Shown here: positions 14,904 through 22,207 of the stretch, piece by piece | Numbering within the stretch: position 1 is the stretch's first letter | How the letters are laid out: every line of letters starts with the position of its first letter | NCBI GenBank assembly: GCA_024636985.1 | Contig: JAGXFY010000081.1 | Location: forward strand, 1-64,000 | DNA length: 64,000 nt | Source: Petrocella sp024636985 | Lineage (GTDB): Bacteria > Bacillota > Clostridia > Lachnospirales > Vallitaleaceae | Reading direction: 5' to 3' | Made by a program: the position numbers and the translations under genes | The notes under the pieces: generated by a model | The model's input: only the letters and a program-made list of their open reading frames with translations | Told to the model about the DNA's origin: nothing | The model's database searches: none

Positions 14904-16040
14904 TCACCTATTTCTGACAATATTCCTTGTCCAGCTCTCTATTTCTATTACGTCGGTTTCATCTTTACATTGTGTCACATTATGCTTTAACATGGCGTTT
15001 TCTATAATTTTGACTATATCATTGTAGTGTATTTCTCGTTTTAATAACATGTCTACTGCTGATTCATTGGCAGCATTATAGACGATTGGCATAGAACCGC
15101 CTTCTTTTAAAGCATCATATGCCAACCCCAATCCCCTAAAGACCTGTAAATCCGGTTCTTCAAAGGTTAAGGTCCCTATTTCACTCAATTTCAATCTTGG
15201 ATATGAATTGCTTACCCGATTCGGATATGCCAAGGCATATTGTATGGGCAACTTCATGTCCGGCAATCCCATTTGAGCGATGATGGACCCATCAATGAAT
15301 TCTACCATGGAATGTACAATACTTTGAGGGTGAACAACCACTTGTATCTGTTCGCTTCTTAAATCAAACAACCATTTGGCTTCTATCACTTCAAGTCCTT
15401 TGTTCACTAAGGTAGATGAGTCTATGGTAATCTTGGCACCCATGGACCAATTCGGATGTTTGAGTGCTTGTTCTAAAGTGACTTCTTCTAAACGTTCCTT
15501 GGTATAGCCCCGAAAAGGTCCACCAGAAGCTGTTAGAATAATGGACGCAACCGTTGATGCTTTTGCACCATTTAGGCATTGAAAGATGGCTGAGTGTTCA
15601 CTGTCTACAGGTAACAATTGCACCTTATGCTTCTTGACTAAGTCCATAATAATAGCACCGGCTGTGACCAGTGTCTCTTTGTTGGCCAAGGCAATGTCTT
15701 TACCTGATTTGATGGCTGCAATGGTCGGTCTAAGTCCTATCATGCCTACAACAGCTGTTACAACTAGGTTGATCTCGCTAAGTGTTGCTACCGTTATCAA
15801 TCCGTCCATACCCCACAAGACCTCTGTCTTATGACCTATTTTCTTCTGTAGTTGTTGGGCTTTTTTTTCATCCATGACCACAACACATTTGGGGTTAAAT
15901 TCTAGAATCTGTTGTTCGAGTAAATCTATATTCTGATTGGCTGTCAATGCGACAACCTCAATGTTTTTCTGCTCTCTGATGACTTCCAGGGTCTGTTTTC
16001 CTATCGATCCTGTTGAGCCTAGTATTGTTATTTTACGCAT
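14904..16040 (-). CDS. dxr: 1-deoxy-D-xylulose 5-phosphate reductoisomerase
   Basis: This 378-residue NADPH enzyme makes MEP from DXP, the committed step of isoprenoid synthesis. The N-terminal Rossmann motif ITILGSTGSIGKQTL, then ANKETLVTAG, LPVDSEHSAIFQCL, TASGGPF and HPNWSMGAKITIDSSTLVNKGLEVIEA mark the cofactor and metal/substrate sites. The ATG at 16040 has AGAGGG five bases upstream. The longer frame would need a TTG start without a site. Five bases separate it from rseP and 45 bp from cdsA. Confidence 0.96.
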   Translation of the reverse strand: MRKITILGSTGSIGKQTLEVIREQKNIEVVALTANQNIDLLEQQILEFNPKCVVVMDEKKAQQLQKKIGHKTEVLWGMDGLITVATLSEINLVVTAVVGMIGLRPTIAAIKSGKDIALANKETLVTAGAIIMDLVKKHKVQLLPVDSEHSAIFQCLNGAKASTVASIILTASGGPFRGYTKERLEEVTLEQALKHPNWSMGAKITIDSSTLVNKGLEVIEAKWLFDLRSEQIQVVVHPQSIVHSMVEFIDGSIIAQMGLPDMKLPIQYALAYPNRVSNSYPRLKLSEIGTLTFEEPDLQVFRGLGLAYDALKEGGSMPIVYNAANESAVDMLLKREIHYNDIVKIIENAMLKHNVTQCKDETDVIEIESWTRNIVRNR

Positions 16041-16058
16041 ATGTACCCTCTTTTTAGT

Positions 16059-16082
16059 GTTCAACTATATAGTTTCTCTAAG
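16059..16082. repeat. Fragment related to the dispersed intergenic element
   Basis: GTTCAACTATATAG (16059-16072) is the exact complement of 53901-53914 in the fla/che leader element. The adjoining AGTTTCTCTAAG resembles the AGTTTCACTAAG found in the same element. It lies in the 45-bp cdsA-dxr spacer. Confidence 0.45.
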
Positions 16083-16085
16083 TAC

Positions 16086-16889
16086 TTAGTATAGCATAGT
16101 TACAATGATATAGACATATGGTGCAGTGAAAAGTATGCTGTCCAGTCGGTCCAAAATACCACCGTGTCCCGGTATGATTGTTCCAAAATCTTTGATCTGT
16201 GTCTGGCGCTTCATAGCTGATCCGACTAAGTCACCAATCTGAGATGCTACTGATCCGAAAATACCGATTACAAAATACATGGGTAATGTCACCCATGTGT
16301 CCACAAATCCATATTGTTGCATCGCCACACCAAAAGCCGTACATAAAATGCCTGCACCTAGAACACCACCAACGGCACCTTCTATGGTTTTTTTGGGACT
16401 TAATTTTGGTACCATCTTGTGCTTTCCGAAATTCACTCCTACAAAGTAGGCAGCACTATCACTTCCAAAAGCTATGATGAATATTAGCCATACGGACCAT
16501 ATACCATCCGGTGTCGTCTCTCTTACTAAAGCAATATGCAGTAACAGATAGAGGATGTATATCATACCAAAGGCTAGGAAGCCTAATTGTTCCAACGTAA
16601 TCTTAGGGTACTTAAAAACATATACACCCAGAGATAAAGCAATAAATATCAATACAGATAGATTTAAATAAGTATAATCACCCATCCAGAAGAGGCCATA
16701 GGTCAACACAACCAATAAAAATGCCATGCCCCGAAGGCCTTGATCTTCTAGCTTCACAGCGTTAAAAAATTCATGGAGACCGATGATGGTCGCACCACAT
16801 AAAACGATGATTAAAGGTAGTTTACCATACCATAATAAAAAAATGATTAACGGCAATAATATAACCGATGTTATGATTCTAGCTTTCAT
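16086..16889 (-). CDS. cdsA: Phosphatidate cytidylyltransferase (CDP-diglyceride synthase)
   Basis: This 267-residue, multi-span membrane enzyme makes CDP-diacylglycerol, the branch point of phospholipid synthesis. The C-terminal family signature is clear: AMKRQTQIKDFG followed by IPGHGGILDRLDS, preceded by GSDSAAYFVG and LSPKKTIEGAVGG. About seven to eight hydrophobic segments are visible. The ATG with GGAGG overlaps the uppS end by 11 bp, so the two are translationally coupled. Confidence 0.96.
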   Translation of the reverse strand: MKARIITSVILLPLIIFLLWYGKLPLIIVLCGATIIGLHEFFNAVKLEDQGLRGMAFLLVVLTYGLFWMGDYTYLNLSVLIFIALSLGVYVFKYPKITLEQLGFLAFGMIYILYLLLHIALVRETTPDGIWSVWLIFIIAFGSDSAAYFVGVNFGKHKMVPKLSPKKTIEGAVGGVLGAGILCTAFGVAMQQYGFVDTWVTLPMYFVIGIFGSVASQIGDLVGSAMKRQTQIKDFGTIIPGHGGILDRLDSILFTAPYVYIIVTMLY

Positions 16890-17610
16890 CTTTTAGGCCT
16901 CCAAATCTTCTGTTTACTTTGTTGTAGGCTATTATCGCCTCCATTAGGTCATCACTGGTGAATTCCGGCCAATGCTTTTTCACAAAGAAAAATTCACTAT
17001 ACGCCAATTGCCAAATCAAGAAGTTACTGGATCTGACTTCACCACTGGTCCTTATCATGAGTTCCGGATCCGGAATATCCTTGGTATCCAAAAAGTCTCC
17101 AAATAGTTTTTCATCCAATTCTATATCAGGATTCTTTTCTTTTTCTATTTCATAAGCTTTAATCGCTCTAATAATCTCGTCTCGGCCGCCATAATTAATG
17201 GCAATCTGCAAGGTCAAGCCTGTATGGTTTTTTGATGCAACCTCTAAGCTTTCAATGGCTTCCCTGATGTCAGGATCCAGGTCCGATCTTCTTCCGATTA
17301 CAACCACCCGCATATTGTCTTTTTTGGCATTTTTAATGCTATCTTTTAAATACTGGCGCAATAACCCCATCAAGAAAGAAACTTCCGTAGAAGGTCGCTT
17401 CCAATTTTCAGTTGAAAATGCATAAACTGTAAGGTACTTGATACCCATATCACTGGCAGCACGTGCAATGACTTTCAGGTTATCACTCCCGCTTTTATGC
17501 CCATAGGTTCTATTCTTACCTTGTTTTTTTGCCCATCTACCATTACCGTCCATGATAATAGCGACATGTTTTGGTATATTTAATTGATCTGTTGTTGTCA
17601 TATCGGCCAT
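16879..17610 (-). CDS. uppS: Undecaprenyl diphosphate synthase (cis-prenyltransferase)
   Basis: This 243-residue enzyme extends farnesyl diphosphate to C55 undecaprenyl diphosphate, the wall lipid carrier. It has the catalytic HVAIIMDGNGRWAKKQG (Asp near residue 21), AFSTENWKRP, INYGGRDEI and RTSGEVRSSNFLIWQLAYSE motifs. The ATG at 17610 is chosen because GAGG lies five bases upstream. The frame stays open for 23 codons further up, but that stretch covers a hairpin and repeat-like DNA. The gene sits in the conserved frr-uppS-cdsA-dxr order. Confidence 0.96.
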   Translation of the reverse strand: MADMTTTDQLNIPKHVAIIMDGNGRWAKKQGKNRTYGHKSGSDNLKVIARAASDMGIKYLTVYAFSTENWKRPSTEVSFLMGLLRQYLKDSIKNAKKDNMRVVVIGRRSDLDPDIREAIESLEVASKNHTGLTLQIAINYGGRDEIIRAIKAYEIEKEKNPDIELDEKLFGDFLDTKDIPDPELMIRTSGEVRSSNFLIWQLAYSEFFFVKKHWPEFTSDDLMEAIIAYNKVNRRFGGLKDES

Positions 17611-17628
17611 AGCCACCTCAATATAAAA

Positions 17629-17648
17629 TAGTTTTGACACTTTAATCA
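17629..17648. repeat. Fragment matching an arm of the dispersed intergenic element
   Basis: AGTTTTGACACTTTAATCAT is close to the complement of the left arm of the element at 53886-53968 and to 11761-11780. It lies in the frr-uppS spacer, just before the uppS ribosome binding site. Confidence 0.45.
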
Positions 17649-17660
17649 TATTCATGCATC

Positions 17661-17687
17661 TACTAAAACGCCCCTCCAACGAGGGGC
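17661..17687 (-). terminator. GC-rich hairpin between frr and uppS, weak terminator or attenuator
   Basis: On the minus strand GCCCCTC-GTTG-GAGGGGC is followed by GTTTTAG. The stem is strong but the T tract is short, so partial termination or RNA processing is likelier than a full stop. Confidence 0.6.
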
Positions 17688-17710
17688 AGTCTCTGTATCT
17701 ATTGGTTTAC

Positions 17711-18265
17711 TTATACGGTCATGATTTCTTTTGTCTTGTTGGTAACATGGTTATCTATATCCAAGATAAATCGATCTGTTAATTTTTGAGTCTGATCTTC
17801 CAAGTCCTTCAAGTCATCTTCTGTGATTTCACGGGCTTTTTCAGCTCTTTTGAAATGATCAATGGCATCACGTCGTATGTTTCTTATGGCTATTTTAGAA
17901 TCTTCGCCTTTTTTCTTGATATCTTTTGTAAGTTCCATACGTCTTTCTTCCGTTAGCTCCGGAAAAATCAAACGGATGATCTTACCATCACTATTTGGTG
18001 TTATACCGATGTCAGAAGCATGTAGGGCTCTTTCAATATCCTTTACAATCTTAACATCCCAAGGTTGAATCATAAGCACACGTGCTTCCGGTACTGTTAT
18101 ATTACCGACTTGGTTAAGAGGTGTCGGTTGACCATAATAATCAACTGTTACCTTGTCAAGAACATGAGGGTTAGCGCGCCCTGCACGAATACTGAGAAAC
18201 TCACCTTCAAGTACTTGGACAGTTTTTTCCATCTTGTCCTCGTATTTCTTTAATTCATCAAACAT
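17711..18265 (-). CDS. frr: Ribosome recycling factor
   Basis: This 184-residue protein splits post-termination ribosomes together with EF-G. Characteristic segments are FLSIRAGRANPHVLDKV, YYGQPTPLNQVGNITVPEARVL and IRLIFPELTEERR, and the lysine/arginine-rich helix has IAIRNIRRDA. Length matches the family. The ATG has a GGAGGACTTAGT site. It follows pyrH by 11 bp. Confidence 0.97.
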   Translation of the reverse strand: MFDELKKYEDKMEKTVQVLEGEFLSIRAGRANPHVLDKVTVDYYGQPTPLNQVGNITVPEARVLMIQPWDVKIVKDIERALHASDIGITPNSDGKIIRLIFPELTEERRMELTKDIKKKGEDSKIAIRNIRRDAIDHFKRAEKAREITEDDLKDLEDQTQKLTDRFILDIDNHVTNKTKEIMTV

Positions 18266-18276
18266 ACTAAGTCCTC

Positions 18277-18981
18277 CTATACCGTTACAACGGTTCCATT
18301 TATTTTGTCACTGATAGCGTTGACAATACTGTCCTCATCATTCAAGTAAAATACAGACATGGGCATCTTGTGCTCTAAACACATAATCGCTGCCGTATGG
18401 TCCATGACTTTGAGATTCTTTGTTATAACTTCCGATAAACTGATGGAATCAAACTTAATCGCTTGATCATTGGTCTTTGGATCTGAGTCATAGACGCCAT
18501 CGATGTTTTTGGCCAGTAATATAATCTCCGCCTCAATCTCGATTGCTCTAAGTGCAGCGCCTGTGTCGGTCGAAAAGTAAGGATGCCCTGTACCGCCGGC
18601 AAAAAAAACCACACAGCCGTTTTTCAAGTGGTTTAAGGCTGAATCCTTGGAGAAGCGTTCTGTCATCATACCTACCTCAAAGGGGGTTTGTACAACGGTA
18701 TCAATACCAATGGTTCTAAACATAGCTGATGTGTATAGGGCATTCATTATGGTCGCCATCATGCCAATCTCATCTGCTTTGGTACGATCCATGATTTTAT
18801 TGCTTCTGCCACGCCAGAAGTTACCGCCACCAATAACCACACCGATTTCAACACCTTTATCAATCAGTTTTTTCACTTGGTTTGCTACAACCATTACATT
18901 AGTTTCATCAAATCCTACAGACTTGTCGCCTGCCAGTGCTTCACCACTTAGTTTTAACAATACTCTTTTATAATTAGACAT
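18277..18981 (-). CDS. pyrH: Uridylate kinase (UMP kinase)
   Basis: This 234-residue amino-acid-kinase-fold enzyme phosphorylates UMP to UDP. It has KLSGEALAG at the N-terminus, VIGGGNFWRGR, RTKADEIGMMATIMNAL, GGTGHPYFSTDTGAALRA and the nucleotide site NIDGVYDSDPK. The ATG has AGAGGTG upstream. It lies between tsf and frr in the standard order, although a terminator separates it from tsf. Confidence 0.97.
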   Translation of the reverse strand: MSNYKRVLLKLSGEALAGDKSVGFDETNVMVVANQVKKLIDKGVEIGVVIGGGNFWRGRSNKIMDRTKADEIGMMATIMNALYTSAMFRTIGIDTVVQTPFEVGMMTERFSKDSALNHLKNGCVVFFAGGTGHPYFSTDTGAALRAIEIEAEIILLAKNIDGVYDSDPKTNDQAIKFDSISLSEVITKNLKVMDHTAAIMCLEHKMPMSVFYLNDEDSIVNAISDKINGTVVTV

Positions 18982-19033
18982 CTCAACACCTCTAATAATT
19001 AATTTAACATAAGTTTGGATTATTTACCAGTCT

Positions 19034-19060
19034 AAAAAAAAGAAGCACCAACGTGCTTCT
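19034..19060 (-). terminator. Rho-independent terminator between tsf and pyrH
   Basis: On the minus strand AGAAGCAC-GTTG-GTGCTTCT is followed by an unbroken run of T residues. It lies about 10 bp after tsf and implies that part of the rpsB-tsf transcription stops before pyrH. Confidence 0.9.
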
Positions 19061-19072
19061 TCATTTATCCTT

Positions 19073-19993
19073 TTAGCCTTGCATTTGTCGTGCAACTTCT
19101 TCAGCAAAGTTTTCTGATTTCTTCTCAATACCTTCGCCTGTTTCAAAACGAGTAAATGCCTTGACTTTAATGTTAGCGCTTTGTTCTTTAGCTACTTGCT
19201 CAACATACTTCGCTACTGTAAGGTCACCGTCTTTTACATAGGGTTGATCCAATAAACAGATTTCTTTGAGTTGCTTATTCAAACGGCCGATAATCATTTT
19301 ATCAATGATGCTGTCCGGTTTATCTGGGTTTTCATTTTTTGCTTGTTCTTTTAGAATTGCACGTTCTTTTTCTATATAGTCTTCTGATACTTCTGAACGG
19401 TCAACATGAAGTGGGCTTACTGCAGCAATCTGCATCGCAAGATTACGTCCACATTCAACAACAGCTTCGTTTACAACATCTGACTCTAGTTCTACAAGTA
19501 CGCCAATCTTACCACCCATATGGATATAGGACGCTACAACACCGTTTTCTACTACTACTTTTTTGAAACGTCTAATTTTTAGGTTTTCTCCAATAACAGA
19601 AATCTTACTGGTTAAAACTTCGTTCACAGTTGAACCGGAAACAAAAAGACTTTCTTCTCCTAAGAAGCTGTCTATATCTTCTGCTGTCGTTTTTGCAGCT
19701 TGTTTGGCCACTTCTTGAACATAGTTCTTGAATAAGTCATTCTTTGCCACAAAATCCGTCTCTGAATTCACTTCAACAATTGAAGCAATGTTGCCATCAA
19801 CAAATGTATCTACAAGTCCTTCTGCTGCTATTCTACCTGCTTTTTTAGCTGCTTTTGCGAGACCTTTTTCTCTAAGTACCTCTACTGCTTTTTCCATATC
19901 ACCATTTGCTTCAGTCAATGCGTTTTTACAATCCATCATGCCTGCGCCGGTGCTCTCTCTTAGTTCTTTTACCATTGCTGCTGTTACTGCCAT
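19073..19993 (-). CDS. tsf: Translation elongation factor Ts
   Basis: This 306-residue protein exchanges GDP for GTP on EF-Tu. The N-terminal UBA-like region (VKELRESTGAGMMDCKNAL) is followed by the core TDFVAKND motif, YIHMGGKIGVLVEL, and the dimerisation or coiled region toward the C-terminus. Length is in the range of longer Firmicute homologues. The ATG has a perfect GGAGGT site. Confidence 0.97.
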   Translation of the reverse strand: MAVTAAMVKELRESTGAGMMDCKNALTEANGDMEKAVEVLREKGLAKAAKKAGRIAAEGLVDTFVDGNIASIVEVNSETDFVAKNDLFKNYVQEVAKQAAKTTAEDIDSFLGEESLFVSGSTVNEVLTSKISVIGENLKIRRFKKVVVENGVVASYIHMGGKIGVLVELESDVVNEAVVECGRNLAMQIAAVSPLHVDRSEVSEDYIEKERAILKEQAKNENPDKPDSIIDKMIIGRLNKQLKEICLLDQPYVKDGDLTVAKYVEQVAKEQSANIKVKAFTRFETGEGIEKKSENFAEEVARQMQG

Positions 19994-20054
19994 GATCTTA
20001 CCTCCATAATGTTATCTTATTTTTTGTTGACGAAGCGAAGCTTCTTTTCTTGCG

Positions 20055-20086
20055 AAAAAATGCTTCAACCATTAAGGGTTGAAGCA
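20055..20086 (-). terminator. Rho-independent terminator or attenuator between rpsB and tsf
   Basis: On the minus strand TGCTTCAACC and GGTTGAAGCA are perfect 10-bp arms with a 6-base loop followed by TTTTTT. It begins 10 bp after rpsB. I see no clear promoter in the 60 bp before tsf, so read-through must supply tsf. Confidence 0.9.
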
Positions 20087-20095
20087 TCAATGGTT

Positions 20096-20815
20096 TTATT
20101 CAGCTGCTACTTCTTCTGCTGGATGGTTTTGTAATCCTTGATTTGCTTCAATAACTGCATCTGCCATTTTGCCTGTTAATAATTTTACGGCTCTGATGGC
20201 ATCATCGTTACCTGGAATAACGTAATCGATTTCGTCTGGATCACAGTTTGTGTCTACGATGGATACAAGAGGAATATTTAAAATATGTGCTTCTTGTATT
20301 GCAATTCTTTCTTTTCTTGGATCAACGATGAAAATAATGTCAGGAATCTTCTTCATTTCCTTGATACCACCAAGGTTTTTCTCGAGTTTTTCCATTTCAT
20401 GTTTCATACCGATCACTTCTTTTTTTGTGTATAGATCAAATGAACCATCTTCTTGCATTCTTTCAAGCTCTTTCAATCGTTTTACACGGCCTTGAATGGT
20501 CTTGAAGTTTGTTAACATACCACCCAACCATCTTTGGTTGATGTAGAACATGCCACAACGCTCTGCTTCTGATTTGATGGATTCTTGTGCTTGCTTTTTC
20601 GTACCGACAAACAATACAGTACCACCGTCTGCTACTACATCTTTGATTGCGTAGTATGCTTTGTCAACAAGTCCGGTTGTCTTTTGTAAGTCAATGATGT
20701 ATATCCCGTTTCTTTCAGTGTAGATATACTCTTTCATTTTAGGGTTCCATCTTCTTGTTTGATGTCCGAAGTGAACTCCTGCTTCTAGTAATTGTTTCAT
20801 TGAAATAACGCCCAT
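20096..20815 (-). CDS. rpsB: 30S ribosomal protein S2
   Basis: This 239-residue S2 opens MGVISMKQLLEAGVHFGHQT and contains RRWNPKMKEYIYTERNGIYIIDLQKT, RWLGGMLTNFKTI, and DPRKERIAIQEA followed by IPLVSIVDTNCDPD. The ATG at 20815 has GGAGGT six bases upstream and matches the family N-terminus. An upstream ATG would add 17 residues not typical of S2. A sigma-A promoter and structured leader precede it, and it heads the rpsB-tsf-pyrH-frr cluster. Confidence 0.97.
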   Translation of the reverse strand: MGVISMKQLLEAGVHFGHQTRRWNPKMKEYIYTERNGIYIIDLQKTTGLVDKAYYAIKDVVADGGTVLFVGTKKQAQESIKSEAERCGMFYINQRWLGGMLTNFKTIQGRVKRLKELERMQEDGSFDLYTKKEVIGMKHEMEKLEKNLGGIKEMKKIPDIIFIVDPRKERIAIQEAHILNIPLVSIVDTNCDPDEIDYVIPGNDDAIRAVKLLTGKMADAVIEANQGLQNHPAEEVAAE

Positions 20816-20819
20816 TTTA

Positions 20820-20920
20820 GTACCTCCGTTTTGGTTGATTTCTTCCGCATTTTTCATCTTTTTCACAGACCACCCTTTGGTGGCACCTTGTCAAAAATCC
20901 AAATGCGTGCTATTTTCACG
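20820..20920 (-). promoter_or_regulatory. Structured leader of rpsB, possible S2 autoregulatory element
   Basis: The predicted transcript starts near 20920 and has about 105 bases before the ATG. It can fold a 5' hairpin (CGTG/CACG, 20906-20920) and a CCACC/GGTGG hairpin (20870-20883). Ribosomal protein S2 is known to control its own mRNA through a leader in several bacteria. Membership in that RNA family is inference. Confidence 0.45.
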
Positions 20921-20926
20921 TCTGCT

Positions 20927-20955
20927 ATTGTATCATATCAAAGTCACATTAGCAA
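20927..20955 (-). promoter_or_regulatory. Sigma-A promoter of rpsB
   Basis: TTGCTA and TACAAT are separated by exactly 17 bp on the minus strand, and the -10 carries a TGn extension (TGATACAAT). The TGATACAAT string also occurs in the predicted fla/che promoter. Confidence 0.75.
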
Positions 20956-21014
20956 GCATTATTCATTCAATTTTGTCCATGATAAGCACAATTTATAAGC
21001 CAAAAAAGCCTAGA

Positions 21015-21057
21015 GAAAAATAAAGGAAGTAACTTCTACTCATTTGAAGTTCCTTCC
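21015..21057 (-). terminator. Terminator at the end of the fla/che operon
   Basis: On the minus strand GGAAGGAACTTC pairs with GAAGTTACTTCC around a 9-base loop, followed by TTTATTTTT. The left arm lies inside the last codons of the final gene, so the coding end and the terminator overlap. Confidence 0.88.
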
Positions 21058-21305
21058 TTATAATCCATGCCATAGCTTTTCGCCATCTTTATAATATAAT
21101 CCTTTGTTAGTAAATCAACATCTTTGATTTCTGTTATATAGATCATGCCTAAGTCTCTGGCCATTTCTACAATTTCTTCTGTGGTTGGCGTTGCTTCATT
21201 TTGATTCGTTTGTAGACTGACGATGAGACCATAAAAAACGATGGACATGATGATCAAGGTTGTCCCAACGCCTTTTAAAAAACCTTTTACTTCCATTTTT
21301 TCCAT
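21036..21305 (-). CDS. Small single-span membrane protein of unknown function, last gene of the fla/che operon
   Basis: This 89-residue protein has a short N-terminal cytoplasmic stretch, one membrane helix (residues about 9-30, VGTTLIIMSIVFYGLIV) and an acidic C-terminal part. That part has two similar helical segments, EEIVEMARDLGM and YIIKMAKSYGM. Such EEI..A..LGM segments occur in small clostridial proteins sometimes labelled MltG-like, but no catalytic domain is present here. ATG 21305 is chosen because of GAGG upstream. It lies 7 bp after the SwrB-like gene. No function assigned. Confidence 0.7.
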   Translation of the reverse strand: MEKMEVKGFLKGVGTTLIIMSIVFYGLIVSLQTNQNEATPTTEEIVEMARDLGMIYITEIKDVDLLTKDYIIKMAKSYGMDYKEGTSNE

Positions 21306-21312
21306 ATGAACC

Positions 21313-21828
21313 TCATTCAAATAAATTGATGACCAACTGCACTTCACCTTGGCCGATGTTTAAGATTTTGGCTATTTCAGCTGCTTGATAACCTTGACGT
21401 TTCATTTCCAATATCTTTATATTGGTATTGGTGGTGGCTGCTTGTAATGTTTTTTCTTCCGTTTTTTCTTCTGTTTTTTCTTCTGTTTTTATCCTTGTTG
21501 GCTCTTTTGAGTCCACACGTATCAAGGTATCATCAAATCGTGTCGTCTGAATTTGACGTACCAATTTCTCTTTCTCAGAAATCATTTGATAAAGGAATAA
21601 GAGTTCTTTATGTTTTTTTTCCATCTCTTTTTGAACATAGTCATGGTATTCGTTCATTTCCACAATTTTTTCATTAATAATGCTGATTTGTTTTCGAAAA
21701 GTTTCGTCATCAAGGGCTGCTTCATCTTGATCTAGTGTCTTTTTAGTCCTATCATATAGGAAACTTAATACAATAAACAATATACCTATTGCAATAAAAC
21801 TTAGTGTTAACCCATCATATATTGTCAC
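21313..21828 (-). CDS. DUF6115 / SwrB-like membrane-anchored protein
   Basis: This 171-residue protein has one N-terminal membrane helix (residues about 7-25) and a long charged coiled coil (about 30-90). A low-complexity linker EEKTEEKTEEKT, encoded by a 12-bp tandem repeat, leads to a C-terminal helix-turn-helix-like tail MKRQGYQAAEIAKILNIG with GEVQLVINL. This architecture and the position just after sigD resemble Bacillus SwrB (YlxL), which promotes flagellar export-gate maturation and sigma-D activation. The link to SwrB is by architecture and position and is not proven. Confidence 0.7.
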   Translation of the reverse strand: MTIYDGLTLSFIAIGILFIVLSFLYDRTKKTLDQDEAALDDETFRKQISIINEKIVEMNEYHDYVQKEMEKKHKELLFLYQMISEKEKLVRQIQTTRFDDTLIRVDSKEPTRIKTEEKTEEKTEEKTLQAATTNTNIKILEMKRQGYQAAEIAKILNIGQGEVQLVINLFE

Positions 21829-21837
21829 ATCATGCTC

Positions 21838-22149
21838 CTAAATTCTTATATCAATTTTATGGTCAGATTTTGGTGGTTGTACCGGTTCCTGAAAACCTTT
21901 TTTATTGCCTTTTTTTCGATTGTTCTGATAGTCATTACGTCCTTTTTTACGAGCATCCGCATCTGTACCTGCTTTGGCATCCTTTTGTGATGCGAAGACA
22001 GTTTGCCCTTCTTTGTGCCGTCCTCTATCCGTAGCTACAGAACCCTGATCCTGTAACAATCCTGATTTTTGTTGATCTAAATGACTGATTCTTGAAACTT
22101 CTGACATCTTTGGTATGGCAACTTGCAAATCAATGGGTCTAATAGGCAT
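21838..22149 (-). CDS. Hypothetical small basic protein in the fla/che operon
   Basis: This 103-residue hydrophilic protein has no membrane helix. The N-terminus (MPIRPIDLQVAIPKMSEVSRI) looks like a defined motif. The middle is rich in Gln, Asp and Lys, and the C-terminus is Lys/Arg/Asn-rich, ending HKIDIRI. I have seen proteins with a similar N-terminal pattern in clostridial flagellar operons but know no function. ATG 22149 has GGAGGTG seven bases upstream. It sits between the FapA-like gene and the SwrB-like gene, co-transcribed. Confidence 0.65.
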   Translation of the reverse strand: MPIRPIDLQVAIPKMSEVSRISHLDQQKSGLLQDQGSVATDRGRHKEGQTVFASQKDAKAGTDADARKKGRNDYQNNRKKGNKKGFQEPVQPPKSDHKIDIRI

Positions 22150-22207
22150 AAGCACACCTCCTTAATCCAGATCCGTCTGGTTTGAACACAAATGCTATGC
22201 ATAAAGC

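Noticed and set aside
17611..17679. Longer uppS start 23 codons upstream
   Set aside because: It has no ribosome site, and the stretch overlaps a hairpin and repeat-like DNA. ATG 17610 has a good GAGG site and the expected N-terminus.
21036..21305. The last fla/che gene as a lytic transglycosylase (MltG)
   Set aside because: It has only 89 residues, a single helix and no catalytic domain. The similarity is confined to short helical segments.
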